A stretch of 64,000 nt of DNA from CAZEWZ01 sp964516765 (GCA_964516765.1 CAZEWZ010000007.1:7094-71093); one strand, 5' to 3'; positions 17,776-26,946 are shown, counted from the first letter of the stretch. The notes: a model not told the origin generated them from the sequence alone. Translations and numbers: made by a program.

Positions 17776-17803
17776 CAAAAGTAATGAATTGAACCAATTC
17801 AAA
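17776..17803 (-). promoter_or_regulatory. Bacteroidota-type promoter for purE
   Basis: On the minus strand TACTTTTG (17783-17776) matches the TAnnTTTG -7 box, and TTTG (17803-17800) lies 16 bases further upstream as a candidate -33 element. The leader to the PurE ATG would be short. Confidence 0.45.
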
Positions 17804-17856
17804 AAAAAGTATGTTTTTATTATTTTTCCTGTGTAAAGTAATTATTTAATAAAATG

Positions 17857-17864
17857 TATTTTTG
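17857..17864 (+). promoter_or_regulatory. Possible -7 box for the hpt-adk-obg operon
   Basis: TATTTTTG matches TAnnTTTG but ends only five bases before the hpt ATG at 17870, implying an almost leaderless transcript. No TTG -33 element is evident. The spacer is very A+T-rich, so a chance match is possible. Confidence 0.25.
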
Positions 17865-17869
17865 TTTAT

Positions 17870-18400
17870 ATGAAGAAGCAAAAAGTTTACGATAAAAACT
17901 TCGAAATATATCTAGAGAAACATCTTATTAAAGAGCGTGTCTCTACATTATCTAAAGAAGTTCATCACTTTATGAAGGGTCGAATACCTCACTTTATTGC
18001 CGTGCTAGATGGATCTTTTGTTTTTGCATCGGATTTACTACGAGCGTATCCTTCTCCCTGTAAAATTTCTTTTGTAAAATTGAAATCCTACCAGGGTTTA
18101 AGTAGCTCAGGAGAAGTACATGAGTTAATTGGTTTAAATGAGATTCCCGAAAAGGAGTGTCTTATTATTTTGGAGGATATTGTAGATACGGGTGCAACTT
18201 TAAACAAAATAGACAAAATTTTCAAAAAAAAGGAATGGTATATTGCGACTTTATTTTTTAAACCTAAAGCGTATAGCAGTAGTCGTCATATTGACTTTGT
18301 AGGATTTGAAATACCCAATGATTTCATAGTTGGTTATGGCCTTGATTATAATGGTTTTGGACGGAATTTAAAAAATGTTTATCAATTGGCGAAAGCCTAA
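17870..18400 (+). CDS. hpt: Hypoxanthine phosphoribosyltransferase (Hpt)
   Basis: This salvage enzyme joins hypoxanthine or guanine to PRPP to form IMP or GMP in the cytoplasm. The 176-residue protein carries the PRPP motif IILEDIVDTGATL, the flexible-loop segment KLKSYQGLSSSGEV, and the C-terminal region FIVGYGLDYNGFGRNL that places the purine base. It begins a tight six-gene run on the plus strand, with adk nine bases downstream. The pairing of purine salvage with adenylate kinase and the divergent purE makes biochemical sense. Confidence 0.94.
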   Translation: MKKQKVYDKNFEIYLEKHLIKERVSTLSKEVHHFMKGRIPHFIAVLDGSFVFASDLLRAYPSPCKISFVKLKSYQGLSSSGEVHELIGLNEIPEKECLIILEDIVDTGATLNKIDKIFKKKEWYIATLFFKPKAYSSSRHIDFVGFEIPNDFIVGYGLDYNGFGRNLKNVYQLAKA

Positions 18401-18409
18401 ATTAAAAGT

Positions 18410-18985
18410 ATGTTAAATTTAGTTTTATTTGGACCTCCCGGGGCGGGTAAAGGAACTCAATCAGCTCGTTTAATAGAAGCTTACAAACTTGTACATCTTT
18501 CCACCGGAGATATTTTTCGTTTTAATATCAAAGGAAGAACAGAATTGGGCCTTATGGCAAAATTATATATCGACAAAGGTGCATTGGTTCCTGACGAAGT
18601 AACCATTGCTATGTTGGAATCTGAAGTGAATAAAAACCCTCAGGCTAAAGGCTTTATTTTTGATGGTTTTCCTCGAACTAATGCACAAGCTAAATCTTTA
18701 GATGCATTTTTAATTAGTAAGGGAACATCTATTGACGCAATGTTGGCTCTGGAGGTAGAAGAAGAAGAATTAATTTCTAGATTACTTGAAAGGGGTAAGT
18801 CAAGTGGAAGGGCAGATGATCAAGATGCCTCAGTTATTAAAAATCGCATTAATGTGTATGAGAAAGAGACTGCTATTTTGAAGGATTATTATGCTGCTCA
18901 AAATAAATTTATTGGAGTTCAAGGTGTGGGATCTATTCAAACTATCACCGAAAGTCTTATTAATGCAATTGATTCTCTAAACTAG
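18410..18985 (+). CDS. adk: Adenylate kinase (Adk)
   Basis: Adk balances ATP, ADP and AMP. The 191-residue protein has the P-loop GPPGAGKGTQ, the AMP site STGDIFR, DGFPRTNAQA and a short LID (RGKSSGRADDQ) without the zinc-binding cysteines of longer forms. Its TAG stop overlaps the GTG start of obg by one base, implying translational coupling. It is the second gene of the hpt-adk-obg-PAP2-crcB-pafA run. Confidence 0.96.
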   Translation: MLNLVLFGPPGAGKGTQSARLIEAYKLVHLSTGDIFRFNIKGRTELGLMAKLYIDKGALVPDEVTIAMLESEVNKNPQAKGFIFDGFPRTNAQAKSLDAFLISKGTSIDAMLALEVEEEELISRLLERGKSSGRADDQDASVIKNRINVYEKETAILKDYYAAQNKFIGVQGVGSIQTITESLINAIDSLN

Positions 18986-19983
18986 TGGCAGTTCACGGAA
19001 GTAATTTTGTGGATTATGTTAAAATTCATTGTGCTGCTGGAGATGGAGGTGGAGGGTCTATTCATCTTCACCGTTCTAGACTTACCGCAAAAGGTGGGCC
19101 TGATGGAGGAGATGGGGGACGGGGTGGAAACGTTTATTTACGTGGAAGCGACCAGATGTGGACTCTGCTTCATTTGAAGTATAAAAGACATGTGAAAGCG
19201 GGAAGAGGTGGAAACGGTTCTTCAAACAATAGCTTTGGAGATGACGGTTCCGACCAATATGTTGATGTACCTTTAGGAACAGTAGTTAAGGATGCAGAAA
19301 CGGGAGAAGTGATGTTTGAAATCACCCAACATGGCGAGGAAGTGATTGTTCGAAAAGGTGGAATGGGGGGTCGAGGAAATAGTTGGTTTAAGAATTCAGT
19401 TCGACAAACACCCCGCTACGCTCAGCCAGGTACTGAGGGTGAACAAGGTTGGAATATTTTAGAGTTGAAAGTTCTTGCTGATGTAGGTTTAGTGGGGTTT
19501 CCTAATGCGGGAAAATCAACACTATTATCTGTTATATCTGCTGCCAAACCAAAAATTGCAAATTATCCCTTTACTACTTTAGTTCCTAATTTAGGCATTG
19601 TTTCGTACAGAGATAATCGATCTTTTGTAATGGCTGATATTCCTGGTATTATTGAAGGTGCTAGCGAAGGGAAAGGACTAGGTCTTCGATTTTTACGTCA
19701 TATAGAAAGAAATTCAACTCTTTTATTTTTGGTGCCCGCTGACGCAGATGACATTGCTTCTGAGTATAATATTTTACTTAAAGAATTAGAAACTTATAAT
19801 CCACAACTTTTGGATAAGGATCGAGTATTGGCTATTTCCAAGGCCGATATGTTAGACGATGAACTTAAAAGAGAGTTGAAAAAGACGGTTCCCAAAGAAG
19901 TGAAATCAGTATTTTTTTCTTCAATTGCTCATCAAGGTCTTATCGAATTGAAAGATTTAATTTGGACTCAGTTAAATGATTAA
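18985..19983 (+). CDS. obg: GTPase Obg/CgtA, short form
   Basis: Obg is an essential ribosome-associated GTPase acting in 50S maturation and stress signalling. The start is GTG, overlapping the adk stop, and the protein is 332 residues. The N-terminal Obg fold is glycine-rich (GDGGGGSIHLHRSR, GGPDGGDGGRGGN), then comes the G domain with G1 GFPNAGKST, G3 DIPGIIEGASEGKGLG and G4-like ISKAD (in place of NKxD). The C-terminal OCT domain of longer Obg proteins is missing, as is usual in Bacteroidota. Its end overlaps the PAP2 gene by eight bases. Confidence 0.95.
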   Translation: MAVHGSNFVDYVKIHCAAGDGGGGSIHLHRSRLTAKGGPDGGDGGRGGNVYLRGSDQMWTLLHLKYKRHVKAGRGGNGSSNNSFGDDGSDQYVDVPLGTVVKDAETGEVMFEITQHGEEVIVRKGGMGGRGNSWFKNSVRQTPRYAQPGTEGEQGWNILELKVLADVGLVGFPNAGKSTLLSVISAAKPKIANYPFTTLVPNLGIVSYRDNRSFVMADIPGIIEGASEGKGLGLRFLRHIERNSTLLFLVPADADDIASEYNILLKELETYNPQLLDKDRVLAISKADMLDDELKRELKKTVPKEVKSVFFSSIAHQGLIELKDLIWTQLND

Positions 19984-20542
19984 TAAGCTTCTTCAATACG
20001 ACAAAGATTTGTTTCTGCTAATTAATGATTCAGGAATTGAATTTCTAGATCCCTTTTGGGTCTTTATTTCTAGCACTTTTTCAGGGATACCCATTTTTTT
20101 GTGGCTTATTTTTTTGTGTATCAAGAAACTCGGTAATTCTTTTTGGATAGGTATATTACTTATTTGTACAGTTGTTGGCTTGGCGGATTTTATTTCAGTG
20201 CATTTTTTTAAGAACATATTTATGCGTCTAAGGCCTTGTCATGATCCAGAATTGATCGACCAAATCAGATTGCTAGTTTCAAAGGGGGGTGCCTATGGAT
20301 TTGTCTCCTCTCATGCTGCCAATTATTTTGCCCTAGCAGCTATTTCTTCAATACTTTTTTCAGAGCGATCTAGATTTATTTATATCATTTATTCTTGGGC
20401 TTTTTTGGTGGCATTTAGTAGAGTTTTTGTCGGTAAACATTATCCTTTAGATGTTGTTTGTGGAGCTCTTTTAGGAATTATTATTGCTAAATATATCTGG
20501 GCCCTATTATTAAAAACGAAAGCAAAAAATTTATTTATATGA
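19976..20542 (+). CDS. PAP2-family membrane phosphatase
   Basis: This 188-residue membrane protein has about five hydrophobic helices and the three PAP2 phosphatase motifs: KNIFMRLRP, SSHAAN (SGH-type with catalytic His) and SRVFVGKHYPLDV with the second catalytic His and Asp. Such enzymes remove phosphate from lipid phosphates such as undecaprenyl diphosphate, phosphatidate or phosphatidylglycerophosphate. Which substrate applies cannot be read here. The gene overlaps obg by eight bases and crcB by four (ATGA), so it is translated as part of the operon. Confidence 0.9.
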   Translation: MINKLLQYDKDLFLLINDSGIEFLDPFWVFISSTFSGIPIFLWLIFLCIKKLGNSFWIGILLICTVVGLADFISVHFFKNIFMRLRPCHDPELIDQIRLLVSKGGAYGFVSSHAANYFALAAISSILFSERSRFIYIIYSWAFLVAFSRVFVGKHYPLDVVCGALLGIIIAKYIWALLLKTKAKNLFI

Positions 20543-20904
20543 TCAACTTATTTGCTGTTTTCATTGGTGGTGGACTAGGAAGTTTAAGTCGTTTTGGTCT
20601 TGCTAAGTTAGCTAGTACTTATTTAGCCCCTGGCATTGCATATGCCACTTTTTTTTCCAACTTACTTTCTGCAATCATTTTAGGTATTTTTATGTATGTT
20701 TTACCAGACAAATTTATGTTTAATTCCACTTGGAAGCTTTTTATGCTGACAGGGTTTTGTGGTGGCTTTAGTACTTTTTCGACTTTCAGTTTTGAGACTT
20801 TTGATTTACTGAAGAATGGGCAAATTATATTTGCCATTGCGAATATTATAGTAAGTATTTCATCTTGTCTATTTGTTTTATATATTCTATACAAAAATCA
20901 ATAA
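20539..20904 (+). CDS. crcB: Fluoride ion channel/exporter CrcB (FluC)
   Basis: CrcB/Fluc forms a dual-topology dimeric channel that lets fluoride leave the cell. The 121-residue protein has four membrane helices and the family signatures GGGLGSLSRF, TFFSNLLSAIILG (with the conserved Asn) and GFCGGFSTFSTFSFE (the phenylalanine box and sodium-site region). The start overlaps the PAP2 gene by four bases, and the stop lies one base before the pafA ATG. No fluoride riboswitch precedes it; it depends on the operon promoter. Being a single copy, it would have to insert in both orientations. Confidence 0.92.
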   Translation: MINLFAVFIGGGLGSLSRFGLAKLASTYLAPGIAYATFFSNLLSAIILGIFMYVLPDKFMFNSTWKLFMLTGFCGGFSTFSTFSFETFDLLKNGQIIFAIANIIVSISSCLFVLYILYKNQ

Positions 20905-20905
20905 T

Positions 20906-22522
20906 ATGTTACGAATTCTTGTTTTATCTCTAGTTTTTAATTTTCCTGTATTCTGTCAGGTAGATCCACCAAAATTAGTCGTGGGTATTGTGGTTGACCA
21001 AATGCGTTTTGATTATATCAATAGGTATTGGGACGAATTTAGTGATGGAGGTTTCAAAAGATTAATTGGTGAAGGCTACCAATTTACAAATACACATTAT
21101 AATTATATTCCTACTTATACTGGGCCAGGACATGCTTCTATTTATACAGGGACAACACCTTCTAGCCACGGAGTAATTGCCAACTCTTGGTTCGATAAAA
21201 ATTCTCAGAGCTACCAGTATTGTGTGGGAGACATAAGTATGAATACATTGGGGGCAGACAATGCATCAGGTGAAATGTCACCTTCACAAATGTTAAACAC
21301 TACATTTGGCGATGAATTACGCTTGTTTTCAATGAATCGATCTAAGGTGATTGGTGTAGCTTTGAAAGATCGTTCAGCGATTCTCCCAGCCGGGCATATG
21401 GGGAATTTTGCTTTCTGGTTTGATTCAGAAAGTGGGGATTTTGTTTCTAGTTCTTATTACGGTAATCGCTTACCAAAATGGATTCGACAATTCAATAAAA
21501 AAGATCTTTGTGAATCTTATCTTTCTCAAGATTGGAACCTATTATTAAATTTAAAAAGTTATGACGAAAGTTTGGTGGATAATAGTGTGTATGAAGAACC
21601 CTTTATTGGTGAAAAATATCCCAAGTTCCCACATAAACTCCCTGATTTGTTAGCCAAAAATGGTAAAGGACTCATTAAATCTACCCCATTTGGTAATTCA
21701 CTCACAAAAGATATTGCGATTGCTGCAATTGAGGGAGAACATTTGGGTTCTGATCAGTACACAGATCTTTTAGCAGTAAGCTTCTCCTCCCCTGACTATG
21801 TAGGGCACCAGTTTGGAGTAGATTCCAAGGAAACTCAAGATACATACCATAGGCTTGATAGAGATTTATCATCCTTTCTTTCTTATTTGGATCATAAATT
21901 AGGGACCGAAAATGTATTGGTTTTTTTAACATCAGATCATGGTGCTGTTCGAACCCCATCTTATTTAGATGATGTTAAGGTTCCTTCTGGTTATTTTGAT
22001 GCCGAAGAGCCAATTAATCAATTAAAAGTTTTCTTACAGAATATATATGGACCAGGCGATTGGGTGAAAAGTTATGGTAATGCACAAATTTATTTAAATA
22101 AAGATTTAATCTTTGAGAAGTATATGAGTCTTCAGGAAGTACAACAACAGACTGCAGATTTTATGTTGCGCTTTGAGGGCGTCCAAAATGCTGTCTGTGG
22201 AAGAACTTTAGAACGTTCAGAATTTCAAAATGGAGATCTTGGATCCTTGCAGAAAGGATACAGCGTAAAGCGATCCGGAGATGTTTTGTTGGTTTTAAAC
22301 CCCGCTTGGATTGAATATAATCGGACAGGCACAACCCACGGTTCTGGCTATGCATACGACCAGCATGTTCCCCTGATTTGGTTTGGTTGGAAAATTGAAT
22401 CAGGTAGGTCTGATGAAAAGGTAAATGTAACAGATATTGCTTCGACATTGTCAAATTTATTGGGTATCAGTTTTCCTAATGGATCAGAATCAAGAGTACT
22501 TTTTCTACCTCTTATCGAATAA
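20906..22522 (+). CDS. pafA: PafA-type alkaline phosphatase
   Basis: This 538-residue exported phosphomonoesterase belongs to the alkaline phosphatase superfamily. The ATG at 20906 gives a signal peptide ending NFPVFCQ; the upstream in-frame ATG lies inside crcB. Metal ligands and catalytic residues follow the PafA pattern: VVDQMRFD, Thr72 in TYTGPGHAS (nucleophile), Asn93 in IANSW, the KDRSAILPAGH block (Lys and Arg contacting phosphate), SFSSPDYVGHQFG and TSDHGA. PafA in Flavobacteria releases phosphate even when phosphate is plentiful. The Cys before the cleavage site could alternatively make it a lipoprotein. Its 3' end overlaps the convergent gene by 11 bases. Confidence 0.9.
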   Translation: MLRILVLSLVFNFPVFCQVDPPKLVVGIVVDQMRFDYINRYWDEFSDGGFKRLIGEGYQFTNTHYNYIPTYTGPGHASIYTGTTPSSHGVIANSWFDKNSQSYQYCVGDISMNTLGADNASGEMSPSQMLNTTFGDELRLFSMNRSKVIGVALKDRSAILPAGHMGNFAFWFDSESGDFVSSSYYGNRLPKWIRQFNKKDLCESYLSQDWNLLLNLKSYDESLVDNSVYEEPFIGEKYPKFPHKLPDLLAKNGKGLIKSTPFGNSLTKDIAIAAIEGEHLGSDQYTDLLAVSFSSPDYVGHQFGVDSKETQDTYHRLDRDLSSFLSYLDHKLGTENVLVFLTSDHGAVRTPSYLDDVKVPSGYFDAEEPINQLKVFLQNIYGPGDWVKSYGNAQIYLNKDLIFEKYMSLQEVQQQTADFMLRFEGVQNAVCGRTLERSEFQNGDLGSLQKGYSVKRSGDVLLVLNPAWIEYNRTGTTHGSGYAYDQHVPLIWFGWKIESGRSDEKVNVTDIASTLSNLLGISFPNGSESRVLFLPLIE

Positions 22523-24905
22523 GATTAACTACTCCTTTTTTTGTAATTTTTTTTCCACTAAGTGTTTCGAACCTTACAATGTATGCAAAGCTATTCGTTG
22601 GAGAAGTTTCGCCATTTATTAATTTACCATTCCAACTTGGTTGAGAACCAAATTTGTCATAAACAAGTTTCCCCCAGCGGTCATATATTTCTAGACGATA
22701 TTCAGGAATCCCATACATTATAGGCCAGAATTCGTCATTTTGTGAGTCTTGGTTGGGTGTAAATGAATTAGGTATCCAAACGGTATACTCGTAATTCACA
22801 TAGATTCTTGCATAACTAGAGTCAACGCAATTGAATTCCTCGTTAATAGCGAATTGCCAAATGTCAATTTCGCCATTAATTGTTGGCGTATAAATAGGGT
22901 TTTCATCGCTGGTAGCAAACCCAGTAGAAAATTCATATAAATAACTATTTGCGAATGTACTTTCATTTAAAATCTCAAGTGATTCTCCTAAGTTTAATTC
23001 TGTTGTATTTAGCGTGAAATATGATTGAGGTTGAGGCTCTACGCTAATGAAATTATCTAATTGAATAGAACCAGCGCAATTATCCATAAAATTAAATACA
23101 ATTAAGCTAACGTCATAGTTACCTTGGCTGAATGTGGAAGCTGTATTAGATGAGTTGGAACCTGTTCCATTTCCAAGATTCCAATTAAAGGTGTGCATAC
23201 TAGGGTCTAAATTACTTTCAAGTTGAACAGTAAAAGGTTCGCACCCCTTTAACGGAGAACTGCTAATATTAATATTGATTTCATCTTGAACTTCAATCGT
23301 AGTCAAAGCTGAATTATCGCAACCATTCGCAGAAACAGTGAGGCTTACTTCTTGAGGTCCTGAGTTGTTGAATGAAATATTATCTGGATTTTGAAGATTT
23401 GAGTAAGGGGTTAGGGTATTGGGACCAAAATTCCAGGCAAAAGTTGCATTTTCAGGAAAAATACCTTGAGCAGTAAAATCATAGGAATTATTTTCAAAAC
23501 ACTGTGATTCTAAGTTTGGTATTTCTGGAAAAATTTCTTCATCAAAAACTTCTATTTGACCGAGAAAAGTTTCGTCACAGTCCTCAAATTGTATGTTGAA
23601 GCTGATAGGGTAGATACCTATCTGACTGAAATTAATTCCAGATGGGTTTTGTGCATTTGAATTAGTTGGATTGGCTTGAGAGCCAAAGTTCCAATTAAAT
23701 ATTGCACCCTCAGGAATTATTCCTTCTCCTAAAAAGCTAAAATTATTATTGTCAACACACTCGGGGTCTGGATTTTCAAAAAAAGGCATTAATTCTGTGT
23801 ATAAGGGAAATGTGACCGAGTTTGTGTCTGCACAAATTGTATTTGGATTGGCAATCAATGTAACTGAGTATGTCCCGGTATCTAGATAAGTATGATTTGG
23901 TTCATATAAGCTGGATGATGTATTGTTTTCTCCAAAATCCCAATAATAGGTATCTGCATTATTGCTATTATTGTCAAATTCTACGTTGAGACTATTGCAG
24001 TACCAGCTTGAAAGAGGAAAAGATGCAGTAATTACATTACAATCTACCACCAGGAATCGGAAATCTCTAATAATTTCACCAAGAAAAATACCGTCTCTGT
24101 ACTCTTTTACTTTAATCCCTATAATAAACATGCCCATTAATGTTGGAGTCCCAGTTATGATGCCTGTTTGACTATTTATCTCTATAATCGGATTTGAATT
24201 CAAAGGGTAATTAGCGGAATACCCAGTTTGCCATGGGATTATATCAAATGGAGGTGGGGTAATTTCTGTTGGATTTACATTATTGGATCCTTGTAGAGGA
24301 GTAGTGAGCTCATAAGTTAGAGAGTCTCCATCAGAATCAAAAGCAGAAAGATCTAGTATTACTTCATCACCAAGACATAATGCTAATGGAGGATAACTAT
24401 TGAATTCCGGACTAGAATTACATTCTGTTCCCACTTCATTTCCAGGGATGTATATTACAAAAGTAGAACCAATATCTCCAGGTGAAGGAACATTAATAAT
24501 GGATGGATTTCTACAGCACCTCTGGTAAGCTATTTGATAGCCTCCTTGGATAGGAGGTAACTCCACTGTCGTTGTATAAACACCCTGTTCAATACACAAA
24601 TCTGATGGCAATTCTAGACAGTCGTTTCCGACAGTTTGATCACTGAGGAGAGTAGAAATCGGATCGGAGATTGTGATTTGCTGTAACTCTTGGTTATTGC
24701 TGTTATAGACTGTAATAGTTCCAGATTGGTCAAAGGATGTGCCAGTTGTATTTGAGGGTCCACAATCAATGTAAATTATCAAGCTAATTTCGTACATATT
24801 GTTCCCTAAACAAGTGTAGGTCATTTCACCTCCAATCAAATGAGTTGCCCATGAATTTGAGATTCCAAAAACAAACAACAACATAACTAAATAAAAGTTT
24901 TTCAA
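22512..24905 (-). CDS. PKD-domain surface protein with T9SS type B (gliding-associated) C-terminal domain
   Basis: This is a 797-residue secreted protein. The start is TTG (24905-24903), followed by a good signal peptide (KNFYLVMLLFVFGISNSWA); no in-frame ATG lies upstream. The N-terminal part (about residues 20-290) is an adhesin-like domain with paired cysteines, ending FRFLVVDC. PKD-like repeats follow (YYWDFGENNTSSSLYEPNHTYLDTG, FNWNFG, FAWNFG, FNWNLGNGTG). The last 90 residues are the type B sorting domain: IPNSFTPNQDSQNDEFWPI, LEIYDRWGKLVYD, WNGKLINGE, AYIVRFETLSGK. It should be placed on the surface by the T9SS and may act in adhesion. It follows the O-methyltransferase gene by 41 bases. 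Confidence 0.88.
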   Translation of the reverse strand: MKNFYLVMLLFVFGISNSWATHLIGGEMTYTCLGNNMYEISLIIYIDCGPSNTTGTSFDQSGTITVYNSNNQELQQITISDPISTLLSDQTVGNDCLELPSDLCIEQGVYTTTVELPPIQGGYQIAYQRCCRNPSIINVPSPGDIGSTFVIYIPGNEVGTECNSSPEFNSYPPLALCLGDEVILDLSAFDSDGDSLTYELTTPLQGSNNVNPTEITPPPFDIIPWQTGYSANYPLNSNPIIEINSQTGIITGTPTLMGMFIIGIKVKEYRDGIFLGEIIRDFRFLVVDCNVITASFPLSSWYCNSLNVEFDNNSNNADTYYWDFGENNTSSSLYEPNHTYLDTGTYSVTLIANPNTICADTNSVTFPLYTELMPFFENPDPECVDNNNFSFLGEGIIPEGAIFNWNFGSQANPTNSNAQNPSGINFSQIGIYPISFNIQFEDCDETFLGQIEVFDEEIFPEIPNLESQCFENNSYDFTAQGIFPENATFAWNFGPNTLTPYSNLQNPDNISFNNSGPQEVSLTVSANGCDNSALTTIEVQDEININISSSPLKGCEPFTVQLESNLDPSMHTFNWNLGNGTGSNSSNTASTFSQGNYDVSLIVFNFMDNCAGSIQLDNFISVEPQPQSYFTLNTTELNLGESLEILNESTFANSYLYEFSTGFATSDENPIYTPTINGEIDIWQFAINEEFNCVDSSYARIYVNYEYTVWIPNSFTPNQDSQNDEFWPIMYGIPEYRLEIYDRWGKLVYDKFGSQPSWNGKLINGETSPTNSFAYIVRFETLSGKKITKKGVVNLIR

Positions 24906-24946
24906 TGAAGTAGACCTTTTTATTATTTAAGTGAAATATACAAATT

Positions 24947-25591
24947 TCATTTCTTTTTTTGACAAATCATGAGGCCATCTCTAATAGGTAATAAAATATT
25001 TTCTAGGCGTTTGTCCTGCATGACTTTTTTATTAAACTCCAATAGCGCAAGAGTTACTTTGTCATGAGGGTCAATTTCTTGAATTACTTTTCCAGACCAT
25101 AAAACATTGTCTGTAATAATCCATCCGCCGGGATTCATTTTATTAATAAGTAAATCCAAATACTTTGGATAATTTTTTTTGTCAGCATCAATAAAAGCTA
25201 AATCAATATTGACCTCCATTTTTTCCAGAATCGAAAGTGCATTCCCTACATGTTGAACCACTTGGTTTTCAATCCTCGCTTTTTGAAAGTAGGAAGCTGC
25301 AATATCGTATAATTCTTCATTTATTTCAATGGTGTGAATAACTCCATCCATTGGAAGTCCTTTAGCTAGACATATGGCTGAATAACCTGTATAGGTGCCA
25401 ATTTCAACAATACATTTGGGTTGAATCATTCGGCTGATCATAGCCAAAAATTGACCCTGAAGATGTCCGGAAATCATTCTTGGATTTAGAACTGATGTGT
25501 GTGTTTCGTGATTGAGTTCTACGAGTAAATTGTCTTCCACACTAGTGTGAGTCTTGCAGTAGTAATCTAATTCTTTAGAGATGAAATCCAT
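24947..25591 (-). CDS. Class I SAM-dependent O-methyltransferase (CCoAMT/COMT family)
   Basis: This 214-residue cytosolic methyltransferase has the SAM-binding motif I VEIGTYTGYSAICLAKGL, the metal/SAM motif FIDADKKNYPKYLDLL and WIITDNVLWSGKV, all typical of the caffeoyl-CoA/catechol O-methyltransferase family, which binds a divalent cation through Asp and Asn residues. The substrate is unknown; bacterial members act on diverse catechols and small hydroxylated compounds. It starts one base after the M16 peptidase gene ends, so the two are probably co-transcribed. Confidence 0.9.
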   Translation of the reverse strand: MDFISKELDYYCKTHTSVEDNLLVELNHETHTSVLNPRMISGHLQGQFLAMISRMIQPKCIVEIGTYTGYSAICLAKGLPMDGVIHTIEINEELYDIAASYFQKARIENQVVQHVGNALSILEKMEVNIDLAFIDADKKNYPKYLDLLINKMNPGGWIITDNVLWSGKVIQEIDPHDKVTLALLEFNKKVMQDKRLENILLPIRDGLMICQKKK

Positions 25592-25592
25592 G

Positions 25593-26825
25593 TCACTGTT
25601 CTTTGGGTTCGTAAATAATTGTACTCAAGGCTTCTTTATTGAATATTTCTTTAGCAACTTCTTGAATTTCGTTGGCTGTAATATTCAATATTTTCTCATT
25701 ACTTTCAATTATACTCTCTACTTTACCGAAAGCCTGATAACTCTTCGCAATTGACTGCATTAGATTACAATTATTTTCTTGAGCGATAGCCAATTGCCCA
25801 ATTAATTGTTGTTTAGCTTTCTTAAGTTGTAAAGGCCCCATAGATCTGTCTCGCAGTTTTTTTAATTCCTTGTGAATTAAACTAATGGTTTTTATTACAG
25901 ATTGTGGTTCTGTTCCAAAGTAAATTCCCCAGACTCCAGTATCTTCATAGGTAGTGTAATTGGACTCAATAGCATAAGTGAAACCATATTTTTCTCTTAT
26001 CCCTAGGTTTAATCTGGAATTCATTCCCGGCCCTCCAAGTAAATTACTTAGTAGAATTAGAGTTCGAGCTTTAGGATCTTGTGCACTATATGCCCGATTT
26101 CCAATAATGCAATGTGTTTGAATGAGGTCTTTCTTGGCCCGTAAATTTTGGGGTTCATAATTATTAATAGGAATACGAATATGATTTTCATTTCTTCTTG
26201 TTGGTTGCTCTAAATGTTTTTCTGCATAGCTGATAAGTTTTTGAAAATCTATGTTTCCAACCGAACTTAGTATCATTTCATCTGGCTTGTAATGCCTATT
26301 CATAAATTTATTTACAGATTCTCTATCAAAAGAATGAAGTGTTTTTTCTAGTCCTAGAATATTTCTCCCAAGATTATGACCTTTAAAAACTAGTTCCTCA
26401 TATTCATCAAAAATTGCTTCTGAGGGGTTGTCAAGATAAGAATGAATTTCATCCATAATCACATCTTTTTCTTTTTCCAGTTCTTTTTTTGGAAAGATTG
26501 AGTGAAAAATAATATCTCCAAATAATTCAATAGATCTTTCGTAATACTGCTTCATAAATGATGCATAGTACCAAGTTTCTTCTTTGGTAGTATAAGCGTT
26601 GAGTTCTCCCCCGACATCTTCTAGTCTACTAAGTATGTGAAATGCTTTTCGCTTTTTTGTTCCTTTAAAAAGAGCATGTTCAATAAAGTGGGCCATTCCT
26701 TGTTCATCTATATTTTCATCTCTAGACCCCACATTAACCATTATACCACAATGTGCGACAGGACTTGAAGAAGGGTGGTGTATGATACGAATTCCGTTCT
26801 CTAATTGATGCGTTAAAATTTTCAT
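25593..26825 (-). CDS. M16-family zinc peptidase (processing-peptidase-like)
   Basis: The 410-residue protein has the inverted zinc motif HFIEH (His46, Glu49, His50) and the downstream Glu in KDVIMDEIHSYLDNP expected in M16 peptidases, so it should be an active subunit. It resembles the mitochondrial processing peptidase beta/YmxG type: two M16 domains of about 200 residues each, the second with GGPGMNSRLNLGIREKYGFTY. No signal peptide is visible, so it is probably cytoplasmic. A -7 box lies four bases upstream of its start. It heads the M16-methyltransferase-T9SS B run. Confidence 0.92.
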   Translation of the reverse strand: MKILTHQLENGIRIIHHPSSSPVAHCGIMVNVGSRDENIDEQGMAHFIEHALFKGTKKRKAFHILSRLEDVGGELNAYTTKEETWYYASFMKQYYERSIELFGDIIFHSIFPKKELEKEKDVIMDEIHSYLDNPSEAIFDEYEELVFKGHNLGRNILGLEKTLHSFDRESVNKFMNRHYKPDEMILSSVGNIDFQKLISYAEKHLEQPTRRNENHIRIPINNYEPQNLRAKKDLIQTHCIIGNRAYSAQDPKARTLILLSNLLGGPGMNSRLNLGIREKYGFTYAIESNYTTYEDTGVWGIYFGTEPQSVIKTISLIHKELKKLRDRSMGPLQLKKAKQQLIGQLAIAQENNCNLMQSIAKSYQAFGKVESIIESNEKILNITANEIQEVAKEIFNKEALSTIIYEPKEQ

Positions 26826-26829
26826 AGTT

Positions 26830-26837
26830 CAAAGGTA
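26830..26837 (-). promoter_or_regulatory. Possible -7 box for the M16 peptidase gene
   Basis: On the minus strand TACCTTTG matches TAnnTTTG. It ends four bases before the ATG at 26825, so the transcript would be almost leaderless. This makes the site less certain. Confidence 0.3.
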
Positions 26838-26914
26838 GGGATAAAGAACAGTTTATATCCATAATTTATGAGTCCAAGAAGGTTTATTTGAGCAAAATTT
26901 TATTTAATAAAATC

Positions 26915-26922
26915 TATCTTTG
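26915..26922 (+). promoter_or_regulatory. Bacteroidota -7 box for the metalloprotease gene
   Basis: TATCTTTG matches TAnnTTTG and lies 24 bases before the ATG at 26947. A TTTG about 24 bases further upstream is a candidate -33 element, slightly beyond the usual spacing. Confidence 0.5.
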
Positions 26923-26946
26923 CTTATGATTTTTAAATAAAATAAA

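Noticed and set aside
20480..20545. A fluoride riboswitch before crcB
   Set aside because: crcB overlaps the PAP2 gene by four bases, and no riboswitch-like conserved GG..CGAUG/pseudoknot pattern is seen before the operon.
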